Source: Atherinomorus stipes (lineage: Eukaryota > Chordata > Actinopteri > Atheriniformes > Atherinidae). From it: 64,000 nucleotides of DNA. Position 1 is the stretch's first letter; each line of letters begins with the position of its first letter. The translations under genes and the position numbers were made by a program. The notes under the pieces are model-generated. The model was given only the letters and a program-made list of their open reading frames with translations, had not been told where the DNA came from and ran no database searches. The stretch lies in the NCBI GenBank assembly GCA_023101725.1, contig JALJCO010000083.1:600501-664500 (forward strand). Reading direction: 5' to 3'. Below, in pieces: positions 12,365 through 25,716 of the stretch.

Positions 12365-13077
12365 TAGGGATGTTTATTGGCTGTTTTTTTTTTTGTGTGT
12401 GTGTGTGTTTTTTTTACCAATATCCAATATGCCGATAATGTCCAACTCTTAATTTCGGGTATTCGATATCAACTGATACAGATCTATACAGACAACTGTG
12501 AGGTTGTCTCATATTTGGTGTGATATTCTACTCCAAGAGCAAATATCCCAAAATAGTCTTAACTCAGACAGAGGAGTTCATTTTGGACATCTGGCTGCCA
12601 GATATCAGATACTAGCAGGTATTAGCCAACATGTGGCTATTTATGTTTCAGACAACTTTGTAGCTTAACCAACAACTTAAGACCAGACATATTAGCAGCC
12701 TCCATGCAAGTCAGTCTGTAGCAGCAGCAGCTTCACCGTAGTCACATGACTCTGAAAGGAATGCTGGGATATGAAGTTCTTCCAGATTAACTGGGATTTT
12801 TCTTCAATCTTGACCAATGCTATGGAACAACAAGATTCACCAATGAAATCTTGCAAAATCTGTGTTATGTTACTGAATCTTCCAAGATTTCATTAGTAAA
12901 AATATCAGTATGAAAAAACAGACATTTTCTGATATCTTTCAATTTAAACTTTCTTACTATCATTGTGTTTTTTGTTTTTTTGTCAAGTCATGCCTATCAA
13001 AAAAAATGCAACAAATGCAGACATTTCAGCAGCCAAGAAAGGGAACATTTTAATGCCGATAATATTGGACTTCCCTA
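12365..13077. mobile_element. hAT-type non-autonomous element, 713 bp, perfect 8-bp duplication
   Basis: The element begins TAGGGATG and ends with the complement of TAGGGAAG. The same 8-bp sequence GAAAATAT lies directly outside both ends (12,357-12,364 and 13,078-13,085). Inner parts are also inverted: AATATGCCGATAATGTCC near the left end against GGAC...ATTATCGGCATT read from the right. An 8-bp duplication with TAGGGATG-type ends is typical of hAT elements. A (TG)n tract sits near the left end. No transposase frame remains. Confidence 0.85.
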
Positions 13078-13085
13078 GAAAATAT

Positions 13086-15811
13086 GTATTTCTAAACGTA
13101 CTGCTAAATGACAGTAAACCAGCATTCAATGTATGCAAAGTCGTAAAAAAACATGTGAGTGACCAGCTACAAACCTACAGGTTAGGAGGAGATCTTCACT
13201 TACTTTGGTTTCAGTATTAAAAACAATGACTGAAAATGGAAGTTAGCCATCACTGTGGCAGCCAATGTAACGGGTGGTTAGCAAATTTTCATTTCAGCCA
13301 CTCGTTCAGGCTTTCATCTTTTTGTGCATTGTGCAGCTTTGATAATGGTAGCTTAGCCAGTCAACTCTTGAAACAGAGACACTTTGGTCCTTTTATAATT
13401 CTTTTACATGACACCATGAAATGCGTATGTGAGCTGAATTTCTCACCTGCAGCAGACAGCTGTCAGATGCTCCACGTGTGGAGGATCAGGATGTTTTCTC
13501 AGGGAATTGTAGGAGCTACTAAAACGGGGAGAGCAAGTCTTTACTGCCTAAAAATATCGCCAGCCTCAAGCTTTTGATGGTTTGAACAAAAAAAAAAAAA
13601 AAAAAAAGCATGATGGATTCTTACACTATTCCCATTTGGCATCAGGTGGTTTTTGTTTGTTTGTTTGTTTGTTTTGCTATTGCATTTTCTCAAGTAGGAA
13701 CTTAGGTGTTGCACAGGAAATACTTACAACTGCCAACCATTAAATACTTCAGCAGCTGTCGCTAGTTACTTGCACAACATGGCTGTGATTTGGTTAAGAA
13801 ATAAATTGCCACACACAGTAGCTCCAACAGCCATTATAATTTTAAAGTCCAAGTTGCCATCGGTGCATTTGATTGTTGATTTAACTTTTTGGAAACAATG
13901 GGGGCTAGTTCCTGTGTAGCTCTTTTTGTACATGCTTCAACATGAGATGGTAAAATCAGCCATATAGCTTTGAGGCACCAATAAAGGCCATATTTTCTTC
14001 AATTTATGCAGTCTAGTGTCTAAGTTGGTTATTTATCACAGCATTTCTTTATGTTCCCTGTTGGTTATACTTGGTTAATCTGTGTAAATACCAGGTCACC
14101 GGAGAATGGAAAGCCTTATCAAGCAGTTTTTAAGCACGACCAGCTCCCCTGACCCAGCTTTTACACTCCTCATGCTGTTCTTTAACCACGTAGCAGCTTT
14201 GTCTCAGATGTTATATTGAACAGGCTCAATTAATGGTCTCCAAAGATGCTGCATCTTGTATCTTGTGGGAACACTGTCCCACATATGCTACGAGCCAGGA
14301 CAATACTTGAAATCAATAAAAGCTAGGTCGCCAGTAGAGCCACAGTATGTTTGATACTAATTCCATTGAAAGAGGACACGCATATGTGACTGGATTGAAT
14401 TGGTTTCTATTTTTTGATTCTGTCTGCTAATCTGTTATTTTTGGGAAGGGTTTAATACTAGAGGCGCTGCTTCTTGTGTAACTGCTGTTCATCTGAGTAG
14501 AATGTGTTTCAAAAGGGAATGATGTCTTTATTTTCAGCATCACAGACAGAATTGCGGTAAAAACTGTTTGCACAATCTGCAATAAACATCGTAACATTTA
14601 TTTATGTAGTAAAGATCACAGACACTGACCACGTGTTCCTGATTTTCTCCAGTGTGTAACACCATGCTTTTTATAATTGTTGATTAGATATTGCTACACC
14701 TCGAACCTCAGTTAAGTGTAACTCTAATGGAAAAGTGTCAAAATTCAAACTACCAGAAGTTTGTCTTAAAATCAAGTCAACTGCTGATGTTTAAAAGCAA
14801 ACCTGAGCCACTTATTAAACACAGTCCTCCTAATTGGACGCTATTTAAATGTCAGTCAGCCCGGCTCCTCAGCTTCATGTGAATGCTGTGCAGAGCAGCA
14901 TGCCCACCCAGAAGGGAGCGCATCGATTTTTCCTCTTCTCCTTGGATAACAAGGCTTGACTGACTTGGGTGCTTGCCTGAGTTCGATTGCTTCCTCTGAC
15001 TGCTGGTTGTCTGTACAGATCTCAGACATCCACATCAAAATACTAAACGTTCTCCTGCAGCGGCGGATGCGTTTCCAGAGAGTAGTTTGACTGACACTGT
15101 TTAGCGCAGGTTGATTAAAGTGTCCGATGACAGAGCGGCGCTTCAAACCCACGGACTGGAGGAGAGAGTAAAACCAGGGATTCGTTTTTATCTGTGATCA
15201 GTGGGAGCTCTGATTGATGAAATGTAACACTTTAAAAGGCAAACTGAGTTTTACAAGTTTTTTGACAGTCATGTGGTTGGGGAAGAAGCGGCAGATGGAA
15301 ATGCTCCGCTAAGCGTCACTGATGTGTGACGCATTGTCAAAGCAAAAGTCAATTTGAGTTCAGTCTAGTGAGCTTGCAGATTATTTTTTTCTAATTGGCA
15401 CATCCTACATATTTATGCAAAATGACAATTGTTTTGCTGTGAACAACTAATAAAACAATATGGAAAGAATGTCAGTTCTTGTGGAATAGTTTCCAGCTAT
15501 TCTGTCACCCAGCTAATGGATCTATTTTGAACTGGTTAATGTTGAAAAATATATCATTACTCAGTAGTAAAATTAATTGTAGTGTACCGCATCATAGCTT
15601 GAGATTTCTGAATTATCAGCTGAGTCCCATCCCTTCAGATAAATGTGTAAAACATGAACACAGAAGTCTTACATAAATATATTCCTTTGCTTTGGTGAAT
15701 GACATAGTAGAAAATATACTATTTGTTGTCTGCAGGAGTAAAAGCTTTGAATGTAAGTACTTCCATTCATACATCAAAACTGAGGTCTATACTCCAAGAG
15801 TTGCATGTTCA
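13086..15811. other. Gene-free stretch
   Basis: Unique-looking sequence with a poly-A run (about 13,588-13,606) and a short TTTG array near 13,650. Open frames here show no domain or convincing splice context. Confidence 0.45.
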
Positions 15812-15819
15812 TTTTAAAT

Positions 15820-16515
15820 TAGAGATGTTCGATGTTTGGATTAAAATGTGTTATCAGGAAATATGGGTATCGATCTATTTGTATCAATATTTTACCAACA
15901 AAATTTTGAACGATCTATATAATCGGTGTAACCTTGGGGTTTTACCGATTCAGACACACCAAGAAAGATACGTTGTGCAATTAGCCGCTAGGTCACTAGC
16001 AAGGACCACGTCACAACAAAATTAATGAGGATGATGATGATTTAATGAATAAATGAAAGAATGTGATATGATGATAAGCCAGAGGAAAACCTGGGGTGGG
16101 GGTGTTGTCTTTCAGTAGTGAGTTTGGCTTACCCCCCCCTCAGATGGAACCTGAAAGACGAGCAGGAAGCAGACAAGGAAAAAGGAAAGTAAGAATGGTG
16201 AAGACGGTCAGATGATGGGAGAGAAGGAAAGGGGGGGCAAAGAGACTAGGAAGGGGTAGCAGAGGGAGGAAATGCGCAGAGAGGAAATGGAGGGAAAGGG
16301 ACAAGCTGAGTTGAGGAGGTGAGCGAGTATTTAAGGCTGCTCGGTGGTTAGTGAGATTGGAAGCTGGTGGTTGAGGCGTGGCCCTGCTCCTGAACCGCTG
16401 TTAAGGAGCGGTTCATTTCATTTGTATCCGATGCACACTGAAGCTGCTGTTGCAGTCGCATCTCACACGTCTGTGTTGGAATACCGATTCAAATCGGTGA
16501 ATCTCTACATCCCTA
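15820..16515. mobile_element. hAT-like element, degenerate, with purine-rich interior
   Basis: The left end TAGAGATGTTCGATG is paired with a right end that reads TAGGGATGTAGAGATTC on the minus strand, and ACCGATT motifs occur near both ends. The flanks TTTTAAAT and TTAAATAT share only TTAAAT next to the ends, so the target duplication is uncertain. The interior at 16,140-16,330 is strongly purine-rich on the plus strand. No transposase is recognisable. Confidence 0.5.
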
Positions 16516-18872
16516 TTAAATATGCATGTTTTCAATTTTTTCAATACTTTGATGTACCTGCTGAAAGGAATGATGTTAACAGGCTTGCAAAGAACTTGAT
16601 TAGGAGATCCATTAATCTGAATTAGGTGTGTTTAAATAGGGAAATATCTGCCATTCAAGTCAGTGAGTCCTCTGTCTTCTTTTCATTTACAAAAAAGAAA
16701 TGATTGTTTCTGTTAAACTGAAATAGCTGCCTTCTAATTTTTTTTTTCATCCATCTTTAAAGTTTTTGCCTGAAATTAAAGACACTGGAACTGTCAGATT
16801 TTTAAAAGTTGTCAAAACTGATGTTCAGTCATCTGGAAGAAATCTCAAGCTGAGACTCGATGCATGAAATCTTTGTCAAGATTAAATCTATGATCCAGAT
16901 TGCAAACTGTTTCCCAGCACTCACTCCCCCAGTAAGGAGTTGTGAGTCAACCAGCAGAGTTGTCATCTGTCTGCATCTCAGCGTGCCCAGCACTGAAACT
17001 CACAGCCAGCTTCTGCAGCCTGAATGTAGGCTGCTATAAATAATACAAAGCCCGGTGAGTTGGGAATACTTGTACCAAAAACAATGATACCATGCTGTTT
17101 TGGCTGTGCCGAGTCAACATCATATCATTGCACATTAACCAGCGATACCGTTTATAAAACTGCTCTTTTTTTTCTTTGAAAGGCATAAATTTTTAATATT
17201 TGATTTTTTTTTCATTTCCTTTGTCCAGTTTTTGACATGAACTCCCTGTAAGTAGATTTTATCTGAGGTTAAGTTGTTGAGGCAAGGCTTGACATCACAA
17301 TAAAAAGGTTCAGTTAGCAATGGTACAGCTTTTATTTCTGAACCCAGATGGAGAAAATTTCATAGATGGAAAAGCAGATTTTCATAATCGTGATGGAATT
17401 TAGAAAATAACCGGTTCCAGCTTTTATTTTCACTTTGAATAATTGGAAAATATAGTGCTTCATGTGACACTATAGAATACTAGCTCTATACTAGTAATAT
17501 ACATGTATTATGATATTTTTTTTTTCAAAATACATGTTGGATATTTTTGGTGGATATGATGTAAGCAAGTCAGACTATTTCCTTCATCTTCACCAGTTTT
17601 TTTTTTTATACCTGTAAGCTAAACCAAATGTTAAAGTGAGTGTAAACAGAAGAAGTTGAAAACAACAGTGTATTTGGGCCATACTGGGTCACATTGGTGT
17701 CGATGTTGGGTCTCAACCATTAATCCTCCGAATGCAAACTTTTTTGCCTTTTGATCTGAAAATTTAATTTTCTGACACTTTCACAAAGAATCAATTTTAT
17801 TCCTTTTTGCCTGTTTTATTGACAAACTCAACAGACTCACTGAAGTTTTCTAAAGACAAAGATGTGACTATTTTCACAAAATTAGGTGAGGCCACGTTGC
17901 GTTTCGTTCACGAAAGAAGTAACAAATGAGTACCAGGATTGTCTAAATTTTATTACTACATTTGAGAATTTTTGGGCACATCAGCCATAACATCAGGATC
18001 ACTGATAACCGAAAAGCCCAACATTGGGTGTTTTATAGCGGGATATGATGGGCAGTATGTGTCCTTTATGTTAATGTGTTGGAATCTATAAGCATGCAAA
18101 GTCAAACTGTAATTGCGGCTGGTCCACAGCATCTCCACGACTGCAGCTTTTATGTGATGTCTTGTCCGAAGCGGTCAAAACCAAAAACAGAAGAGGATCC
18201 AGTCAGCTGGTGATGAGGTCATGAGCAGCTGAGGCTCATTGATGCCTGTGGAGAGAAAAGCTGGTCCACATTCTCTTATCCAATAGAAAAGCTACTTTTG
18301 CTGAATCTGAAAATGTTCATGCTGGTTTTGGTGGAAGGTGCTAGAACCTGCAGTGCATCAGATGTATGGTATGACAGTAATATATGGTCACAGGCTGGTT
18401 GGGATAATGCAGAAACTTTGCCACATCCCAATGCGCCTACAAAGGCGCATTGGGATGGACAATGGACAATGGACAGTGTTGGACAATGTTTGTTGACAAC
18501 TGAGTTTCAAACAGAAACTCCAAAAACAATATATCCAAATATTATCCAAATATCCAAATATTACTTTGACTAACTTTGATACAGTTTTCCTTGTTGTCAC
18601 TGGTTATTTTCTGCACATGATGTAATTTTGGGGATTTGAAAAGTCGTAGGTGTTTATTTGTCGCTGAATTCTTCAGATCTTAATCCAGTTGTGCATCTGA
18701 GGAATCCATAAAGGACCACAGGGTCCAGGCCTTGATTGTTCCAGGCTGTTTTAGTGCTATAAGGGCAGACTTCTCAATATTAAGTAGGTGTCCATAATGA
18801 TTGGTTTGAATTTGTAGCTTGTTGTTTGACACTGGAACAAAATAACATTAACAGGTCTGAAATTAAGACTTT
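16516..18872. other. Gene-free stretch
   Basis: No supported gene. It contains one perfect hairpin (18,424-18,457, listed separately) followed by short imperfect repeats of GGACAAT. Confidence 0.45.
18424..18457. repeat. Perfect 15-bp hairpin with 4-nt loop
   Basis: CATCCCAATGCGCCT is followed after ACAA by its exact complement AGGCGCATTGGGATG. It lies in unique sequence, directly upstream of a degenerate GGACAAT array. It has no poly-T tract or coding context that would make it a terminator. Confidence 0.9.
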
Positions 18873-19955
18873 GGGCCGGATCTACAAAGATAAAAAATTT
18901 GCATGTAGTAATTTGCACATGCAATCTAGAATTTTGCACGAGGAGCTGAACCACAGTTTGCTGGCGATTTACAAAGAATGAAGGCGCAAATGACAGCGGA
19001 CACAAACATGTGAGAAACGCCCCTGTATAAATGAGGGTTTTGCGTGTGGAGAATTGCGAGAGACTAGAGTGCAAAAAGAAATACAACCGATGGATGGAGA
19101 TTTTCGTGGAGGAGGGAGATAAAAATGTAATTTAAAATAAGTATGGTAAATATAAAAATTTAAATGATACAACATGTATCTGTGCAGAGTCTCAGAAAGT
19201 GGCAACTCTGAAGACATGAATCAGGAGTTGCTGAACAAATAAAAGTGTCTGCAGCTCTGACATTACGCAGGAGGCGCACACTCTTTGGCACAATGCCACC
19301 GGCTTCAGAGGCTTGTGCTGCCAGGTGACTGTGATCCTGTCCACCCGCTTAAATCCAAGTTAAAATGTGACGTTGGCAAAAAGGGAAAATAAAAAGATAC
19401 AGTTAATGCAGCTTTAGTTCTCAACAAGCTCCACAGTGGCTGCAAACTTCCTGTTCCATTTGTCCAGAATATTTTACACCCGTATTGATTAGCTGTGTTT
19501 GCTGTGTTGATTTTTTTTTTTTACATTCAACAATGAGAACTAAAAACGTTGCCCTCACTGCTCATGAAAAATATTTTTAACCAGATTTGTGCATGTCCAG
19601 GACTGTTCCTCTCAGAAGCTGAAGCCATTGGAGCTGCCGGTTTGCAACTGCTTTTCAGACGTACTAAAATACACACCAACCCCCCCCCCCCCCCCCTCCC
19701 AAAAAAAAACCAGCAATGCAAGCCATCTCACAGTTGATAAATCATTTTGCCAGTGCTAAATTAATTAATATATTACATTTTCTCCTCACATCACACACAC
19801 AATTGCGTGTAAATCCCCCATATTGTATATTCGTTGGATGGATAAGAGGCACTATTTGGCACGTTTGAAAGACCGAACCCTTTAAGCACGCCATTAGTAG
19901 ATCAGTGCGCAATGAGATAGCTCACATTTTTATAAAATTTTGATAGATCCGGCCC
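18873..19955 (-). mobile_element. PIF/Harbinger-like non-autonomous element, copy 1
   Basis: The left end GGGCCGGATCTACAAAG matches the complement of the right end (GGGCCGGATCTATCAAA). The 1083-bp copy aligns along most of its length, in reverse orientation, with 53,141-54,921. Shared motifs include 'tgttgtatcatttaa', 'ggagttgctgaacaa' and 'tctgtgcagagtctc' equivalents. Direct flanks (TTT/TAT) do not give a clean duplication. No transposase frame is seen. The Harbinger-like class is inferred from copy 2, which is flanked by TTA. Strand is set relative to copy 2. Confidence 0.65.
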
Positions 19956-21372
19956 TATATCTGATTTATTTTTGTGTTCAAGGAAAACAAAAGATTTGAC
20001 CTGAACAGCTGATAGGGGGGTGTTTTTCTGACTTATATCCTTCCATCCATCTACAGCATAACTTCTGGTTTTTACTTGATATGGGACGTAAATGCGTTAA
20101 ATGTTAAGACTGTGAGGTTTTAGACTTGAAATAGAGTTGGGGATTGTGTAGTGGAGACATACAAATTAAAAACTTTCCACATACAAGATATTTACCTTTA
20201 GGAAGAAAGAAAAGTCTTCTTTCCATCCAAAAGCTGTTAGATATCTGACTACAGATCTCTACTCCTGTTAAAAAAAAAACCCTCCTCATAGTGATACAAA
20301 GACTTAGATGTGTGTGAATTTTCCAGTTTAATTTGCTGAACCTTTTGTCTTTTCTTTGAGAGGAAGGAAAATAAGAAGAGTGCCCCAGGAGAGAAAACAA
20401 TATGCGTAACAGTAGAGGTCTTTTAGATGTGAGAGGAAAAATTAGCCTCTTATGAGTTTTTTCATTACCTCTTTATGTCACATTTCAGGATAATGGACTG
20501 TCACAGTTTAAAGGACTCTGTTCATCTCAAGTGGATAAGAATGGATGAGGCATGAGAGCAAGGTTAATTATCCAAAAGCATGATGGTGTAGCTTTCAGTT
20601 TGGATTCAATTTTACCTCATGATGTCTCCAAATGAGCTGATTTTTATATGATCAAAATGAGGAGAGGGAGGGCGAGGCAGTATTGGACTTCAGCTGGATT
20701 CAGTTCTATTTGATGAAGTGTACAGTATGTCAGCGAGTAATTGTTTCTCTTTATTAGGCTATGAAATCATACCTGAGTTAATGCTTTAAAAAAATCTTGA
20801 GAACCTGACACACTGTTAAATATTACTACAAATGTATGTATTTATCTTCATATAAATGCAAGCTTATCCTCTAGTACTTAAGTTAAAAGCATAAATCCTG
20901 GGTTTGTGAAGTCTCTGCAGAAACATATGGCAGGGGGTGAAGAAAATTTTTGGCTATAGTTCAATTCCCTATTGAGTTGACGGTCAGTTTGGGCAATTTC
21001 AAGCTGTTGTCATGCATGCACTGTCCATGCACTCAACACACAGGGATTGGCTGAGTGGAGTGTGGGCACAAGGCCCGGCTAGAGTAAAAACACACTCACA
21101 GGAAGAACAGCTTGTAAACAGCTTATTGAACCGTTGAACCTGTTGTCCTACTGAAGCACAAGATGCAAAAAACAAGTGGAGCTTTGTGGATTTAAACCCC
21201 ACTGGTCTGTTTAAGGAATTTTGAATGACAACCGATACTTATATGTGTTAGGGTATGAATTCAGGAGATGATGACAAAAATGAAAAATACTTTCTCACAA
21301 ATGGAAAATTGTGTGAAGGAGATGGTTTGTGCTGGGAAAGGAAATGAGAGAAAAATGGTTGGAAGAAAAAAA

Positions 21373-21406
21373 TTATATATATATATAGATATATATATAT
21401 ATATAT
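21373..21406. repeat. (TA)n microsatellite, interrupted
   Basis: Alternating T and A, broken once by a G. Confidence 0.9.
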
Positions 21407-22359
21407 CTGATTTCAGCAAATGGCTTAATTGTTGTGTAGTACTGGTCTTGCCGGTTTAAAACTGCAAGAATAAGAACCTTTTGAGGGTACACAAACAACA
21501 CTTTTAATGGTACCACCACAGTGACAACTATTTGTACTGTATTTGTAAGTTCACTGGTGGCTGTCTGTAATTAGGATTAGTCATATTGTGCTATTGCTTT
21601 TGTTTCCACACTTTTCCTTTAATCATTTTCATTTGAACTTTGTTTTGTTATGGAGGAAAATCAAGTTTGTGTTTAATAGACAGACTTTCTTCTAAATTTT
21701 AGTTTCTCAGCTGGACATTATGTTGAGCGATTCCGAAACTGTAGAGCTCATTCTCTGGTGGTCTTCCCTTTTTGATTTCTTTACTTGGTAGAGATGGATT
21801 TGGATAGATCAGCAGTTATTACAGAACTGCAGCTTGTCTGTAGAATTCACTTAACAACAGATATGTGATCAGACCATAGCTACTGCTGATGACTGGTAAA
21901 ATAATTCATTTAACTACAGTCAATACATTATTCTGACAAATTATGCCTCAAACTCGCTTTATTGATAGTATTTTCAAACCCAGTGTTGCTGTGTGACAGT
22001 TTTCCTTTTCTCAGTGGAAACAATCATAATACTTTCAATATTAAAGACTTAAGTCAAGCTATGGTTTGAGACTCAGGCCCATCTGATCCCGCCTGCTTTT
22101 TTAGTTGTTTCCATCAGTACAGGCACATCTAAAACCAGCACGGACCCCAGGTGTTTGCTCTGTGCTCATCCTGACATGCAGACAAATGGAATAATTCCAT
22201 TTTCTTTCCATGTGTGTTCTAGTCTCATTCAGTTTTGCTCTTACGCCTCAACATTTTATCATCATAATATATAATATTTATTTGGATGATCCAGTCAGAG
22301 CTTTTTGGATTTCTGAATGACCATTTTTTCAGATCTGTAATTTGTGTGTTTTTGTCAGA

Positions 22360-22364
<5 letters not shown>

Positions 22365-22397
<33 letters not shown>
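22365..22397. repeat. (TA)n microsatellite
   Basis: Uninterrupted alternating T and A over about 33 bases. Confidence 0.9.
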
Positions 22398-22400
<3 letters not shown>

Positions 22401-23031
22401 AATTTTTTGTATTATAGAATATATACAGTCTTCCTCAAAATTATTCTCTATTGAAAGAAGGGGAAAAAAATCAACTGTCACTGAAATAAGTTGAAATTGA
22501 CAAAGGTAGTAACAAATAAATAAATAAAAATCTATGAAAGTCAGGACACTGACTTTGAATTGTGGTTCAAAAGAAACATTAAAAACAAACACAAAACCTA
22601 AATCAAGAAAACAAGCATGAATGAGCTCTGAAGCTAAAATTTCATTAAGCAACACTTTGTCTGCAATCAGGTATTTTCTGAAATGTTCAAAAATGCATCT
22701 GGACCTGTTGACAGGTATTTTGGGCCACTGTTTGGGAAAAGTGCTCTAATGTGTCTAGAACATTTTTTTAAATTAGATTATTTTCAACTACAGTTTCAAA
22801 AGCAAAATTTTATTTCACTAAATTATAATTTTGTGAATTTTTATTTATTAATAACTACTTGTTATTTAGATAACTATTTTCAATTTAGCCTTTTCTTTAA
22901 TTGGGAGGTTATGAATAATTTTCATGACGACTATATACATTCTGAAATAAATCAAAAACTATATTATTTTATATTCGATACATAGTGCTCACGGTTCAAT
23001 ACACACCCATTAAGTTTGATATGAACATATG

Positions 23032-23034
<3 letters not shown>

Positions 23035-23079
<45 letters not shown>
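23035..23079. repeat. (TA)n microsatellite
   Basis: Uninterrupted alternating T and A over about 45 bases, the longest such run in the window. Confidence 0.9.
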
Positions 23080-23080
<1 letters not shown>

Positions 23081-25314
23081 CATACATGATCCTGCTCCAG
23101 GACTTTAGGCTGGACTGTTTTCCTTTGTTTTATCAAACCATGCATGTGACTGATCACTCCTGACTTTCCACCCACGTTCGCTTTACTCTGTGTTTTTTAG
23201 CAAAATGATTCATGACAAGCTAAATAGATCACTGTGGGTTCTGTACTCTCCATGTTTTCCTTAAACTGATTAAAATATATGAATTTTGTCAAAGGACCAT
23301 GTCTGATCAGATTTTGAGCTCATCTGTTTTCGATCTTGACCCCAGTACAGCTATATTTATTTGCATTTATTTCACCCTTTCTTTATGGTTTTTCTTGAAA
23401 GGTATTTTTCAAGGTTCCCTATGTAATCATTTGTTCAGCAAATTATTTTTTTCAGGCAGTTCTTGTTTTAGAATAAAAATATACTCAAAGAAGCATATCT
23501 TGTGTGAAACTGAGATTGGGTAAGTTTTTAAATGTTGAGAGTTTTGATTTGAAAAAATCAATGATCCCATTATTATTTTACTTTTTACAAACAGAGATTT
23601 CATGAATGACATAAACACAGATCAAAGTCTTCTATTTTTGTTGGATCTTTGCATGCTAACATGCTAAAGTAAGCAAGCGTGAGCAAATTTATGTTTATGG
23701 AGCCTGTTACAGGGCTGCAGTTGATTACAAAATGGTTTTAAGTAACATCACAGTCCTTTTTGTGTCCAATTTGCTATTTCAGTTTTCTCCACTTTGCAGA
23801 AGGATGTACTAGTTTCTTGTGTTCTGCAGAGCGATTATCACATTGTTTATTTATAAATGCTGCAGGCAGATGTGCAGTAGTTCCATCAACATCAGTCTTT
23901 GAATAGTTTGTGTCGTGCTGTTCCTGTGTTTTAAGAGTGCCTTATGTTTAAACCTTGAGTCTGCAAACTACCCTATAAACACTGCACTGCTCCCAGACTG
24001 TTAACTGAAATAAATGTTCATGATATATTTACGTCTACAAAATTTTTAATGTCTAAGGATTGATAGAGGGTTAGTGCAGTTTTTTCAGTACAATGTTCCT
24101 CATAATATCATGAGAAATTTGCGGCTGGAGTGGGTCTCCATGATGATTTCCTCTTTGAGAAATGAGCTCCCTAAACCTATGGCAAGTTGTTATTTTCTGT
24201 GTTGTGTTGATGACGAGGATCACAAATTAATTACAAATATTAAGTTACTCATGGCAAGAACCCAAACGGGGATGTTTTATTTGCTGTTTCAGTTAAAATA
24301 TCCCTTCAATTTGACAAATGGACAAACATGATTGGGCATCTTTCAAAGCTGAACAAGGACATCTCACCATGTCTGCAAAATGTTACTAAATGGTTGCAGT
24401 CTGGTACCTTGCAGTGGAGAAAGTGTTTTTCATGTATTTATTTATTTGATTGTCTTTTTTTTTTTAAAGTTCAACAGTTTGTCATTCAGAGATTACGCCT
24501 CACAAGAGCTTTACAGTAGTCCAAATCTGTTGACGGCCCTATGGGCATTTAGTACTGAGGTTAAGAAGGATCATAGGAACTGAAAGGGATTGAATTCAAT
24601 CCCAGATGGAGTTCTGCAAAAGTTCACATGAAGAAGCAGCTGCAGTTTTAAACAAAGTCTGGTTTGGTTTTTGCTTGTCGGCAGATAGGTTTTCAGTGAG
24701 TATTAAATGTTCAGTGAAGGGTAGAAATAGTCTCCGACGGCTCTTGAAACAGCTTCGCGTGGCCACATTCTGTATCTTCATATTGGCACTAAAGCGCACA
24801 GACACTGTGCAGGCTTTGTGTTTAAGTGTCCCAGGAAAATGAACGGGAGACCTCCAGGCAGACACTATGTATTCTATTCATCTTTTGCAGACAATCTGGT
24901 TCATTTAGAGGCATTTGTGTGCTCTTCTATTGTCAGCAGATGTCTAATTGAGGTTGAAGGAATTATAGATGAATAAACTAAGCCTTGAGGGAGGACACAC
25001 ATCTCTGGACTGGGATTTATCTGCTAGACTTGGCTTGTTGGATCTTTGCAAAAGTTCAGCAGCAAATGCTTAAATCAGGAGTGATCCCATGTGTTTGAAG
25101 GGTGCAAGTGAGAAATGAAGGGAAAGCTTTCAGCGACAGGTTTATAACTGTGGAAGTCAGGGATTTAGAGTCCAGCTGTGTGAAATGAGAGACGTGATGC
25201 ACTGTAAAATGTAACATTGGTTTCAATAGAATATATCTAGTGGATATAACTTGCAATACTTTTATTTTACATGTTAGTAATATTCATCTTACATAAGTCA
25301 TGAGAACTTTGGAG

Positions 25315-25708
25315 TAGGGCTGGACGATTATGGAAAAAATTATAATCATGATTATTTTGACTGATATTGAAATCACGATTAATATACAGGATTATTCAAT
25401 GATTTTAAAAAGTGTTTATTGAACCATCAAAACTCAACTTCAAATATAACTTAAGAAATAAAACCGGAAATAAATTATAAACAAGTACAGGAGTAAAATA
25501 AGAATAATATTTAAAATAATAATAACAATAAAAATGAATACTCAGTCTACATACATTCCTGTTCTATACTCCCTGCAGTTTGCTTCCTATAACTCCACCC
25601 GTCTGTTCACTTCAGGATTAATAGTTTTTCTTTGATTACACTGGTTTTATGATTGTGAAAAGGCAAAATTGAAATAAAAATTTAAATACGATTAATTGTC
25701 CAGCCCTA
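25315..25708. mobile_element. hAT-type MITE, 394 bp, TAGGGCTGG ends
   Basis: The left end TAGGGCTGGACGATTA mirrors the right end, which on the minus strand reads TAGGGCTGGACAATTA. A perfect 8-bp duplication, CTTTGGAG, flanks it (25,307-25,314 and 25,709-25,716). The interior is AT-rich with 'atcacgattaat' near the left end and 'aatacgattaatt' near the right. These are the hallmarks of a very common vertebrate hAT MITE. The short duplication is intact, so the insertion is relatively recent. Confidence 0.88.
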
Positions 25709-25716
25709 CTTTGGAG

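Larger units (their letters stand above)
19956..25306. other. Gene-free stretch with (TA)n arrays
   Basis: About 5 kb without a supported gene or recognisable transposon. It contains three (TA)n microsatellites (21,373-21,406; 22,365-22,397; 23,035-23,079). Open frames are AT-rich and without domains. Confidence 0.4.

Noticed and set aside
19549..19737. Proline-rich open frames on both strands
   Set aside because: They arise from the poly-C run near 19,680 within the Harbinger-like copy.
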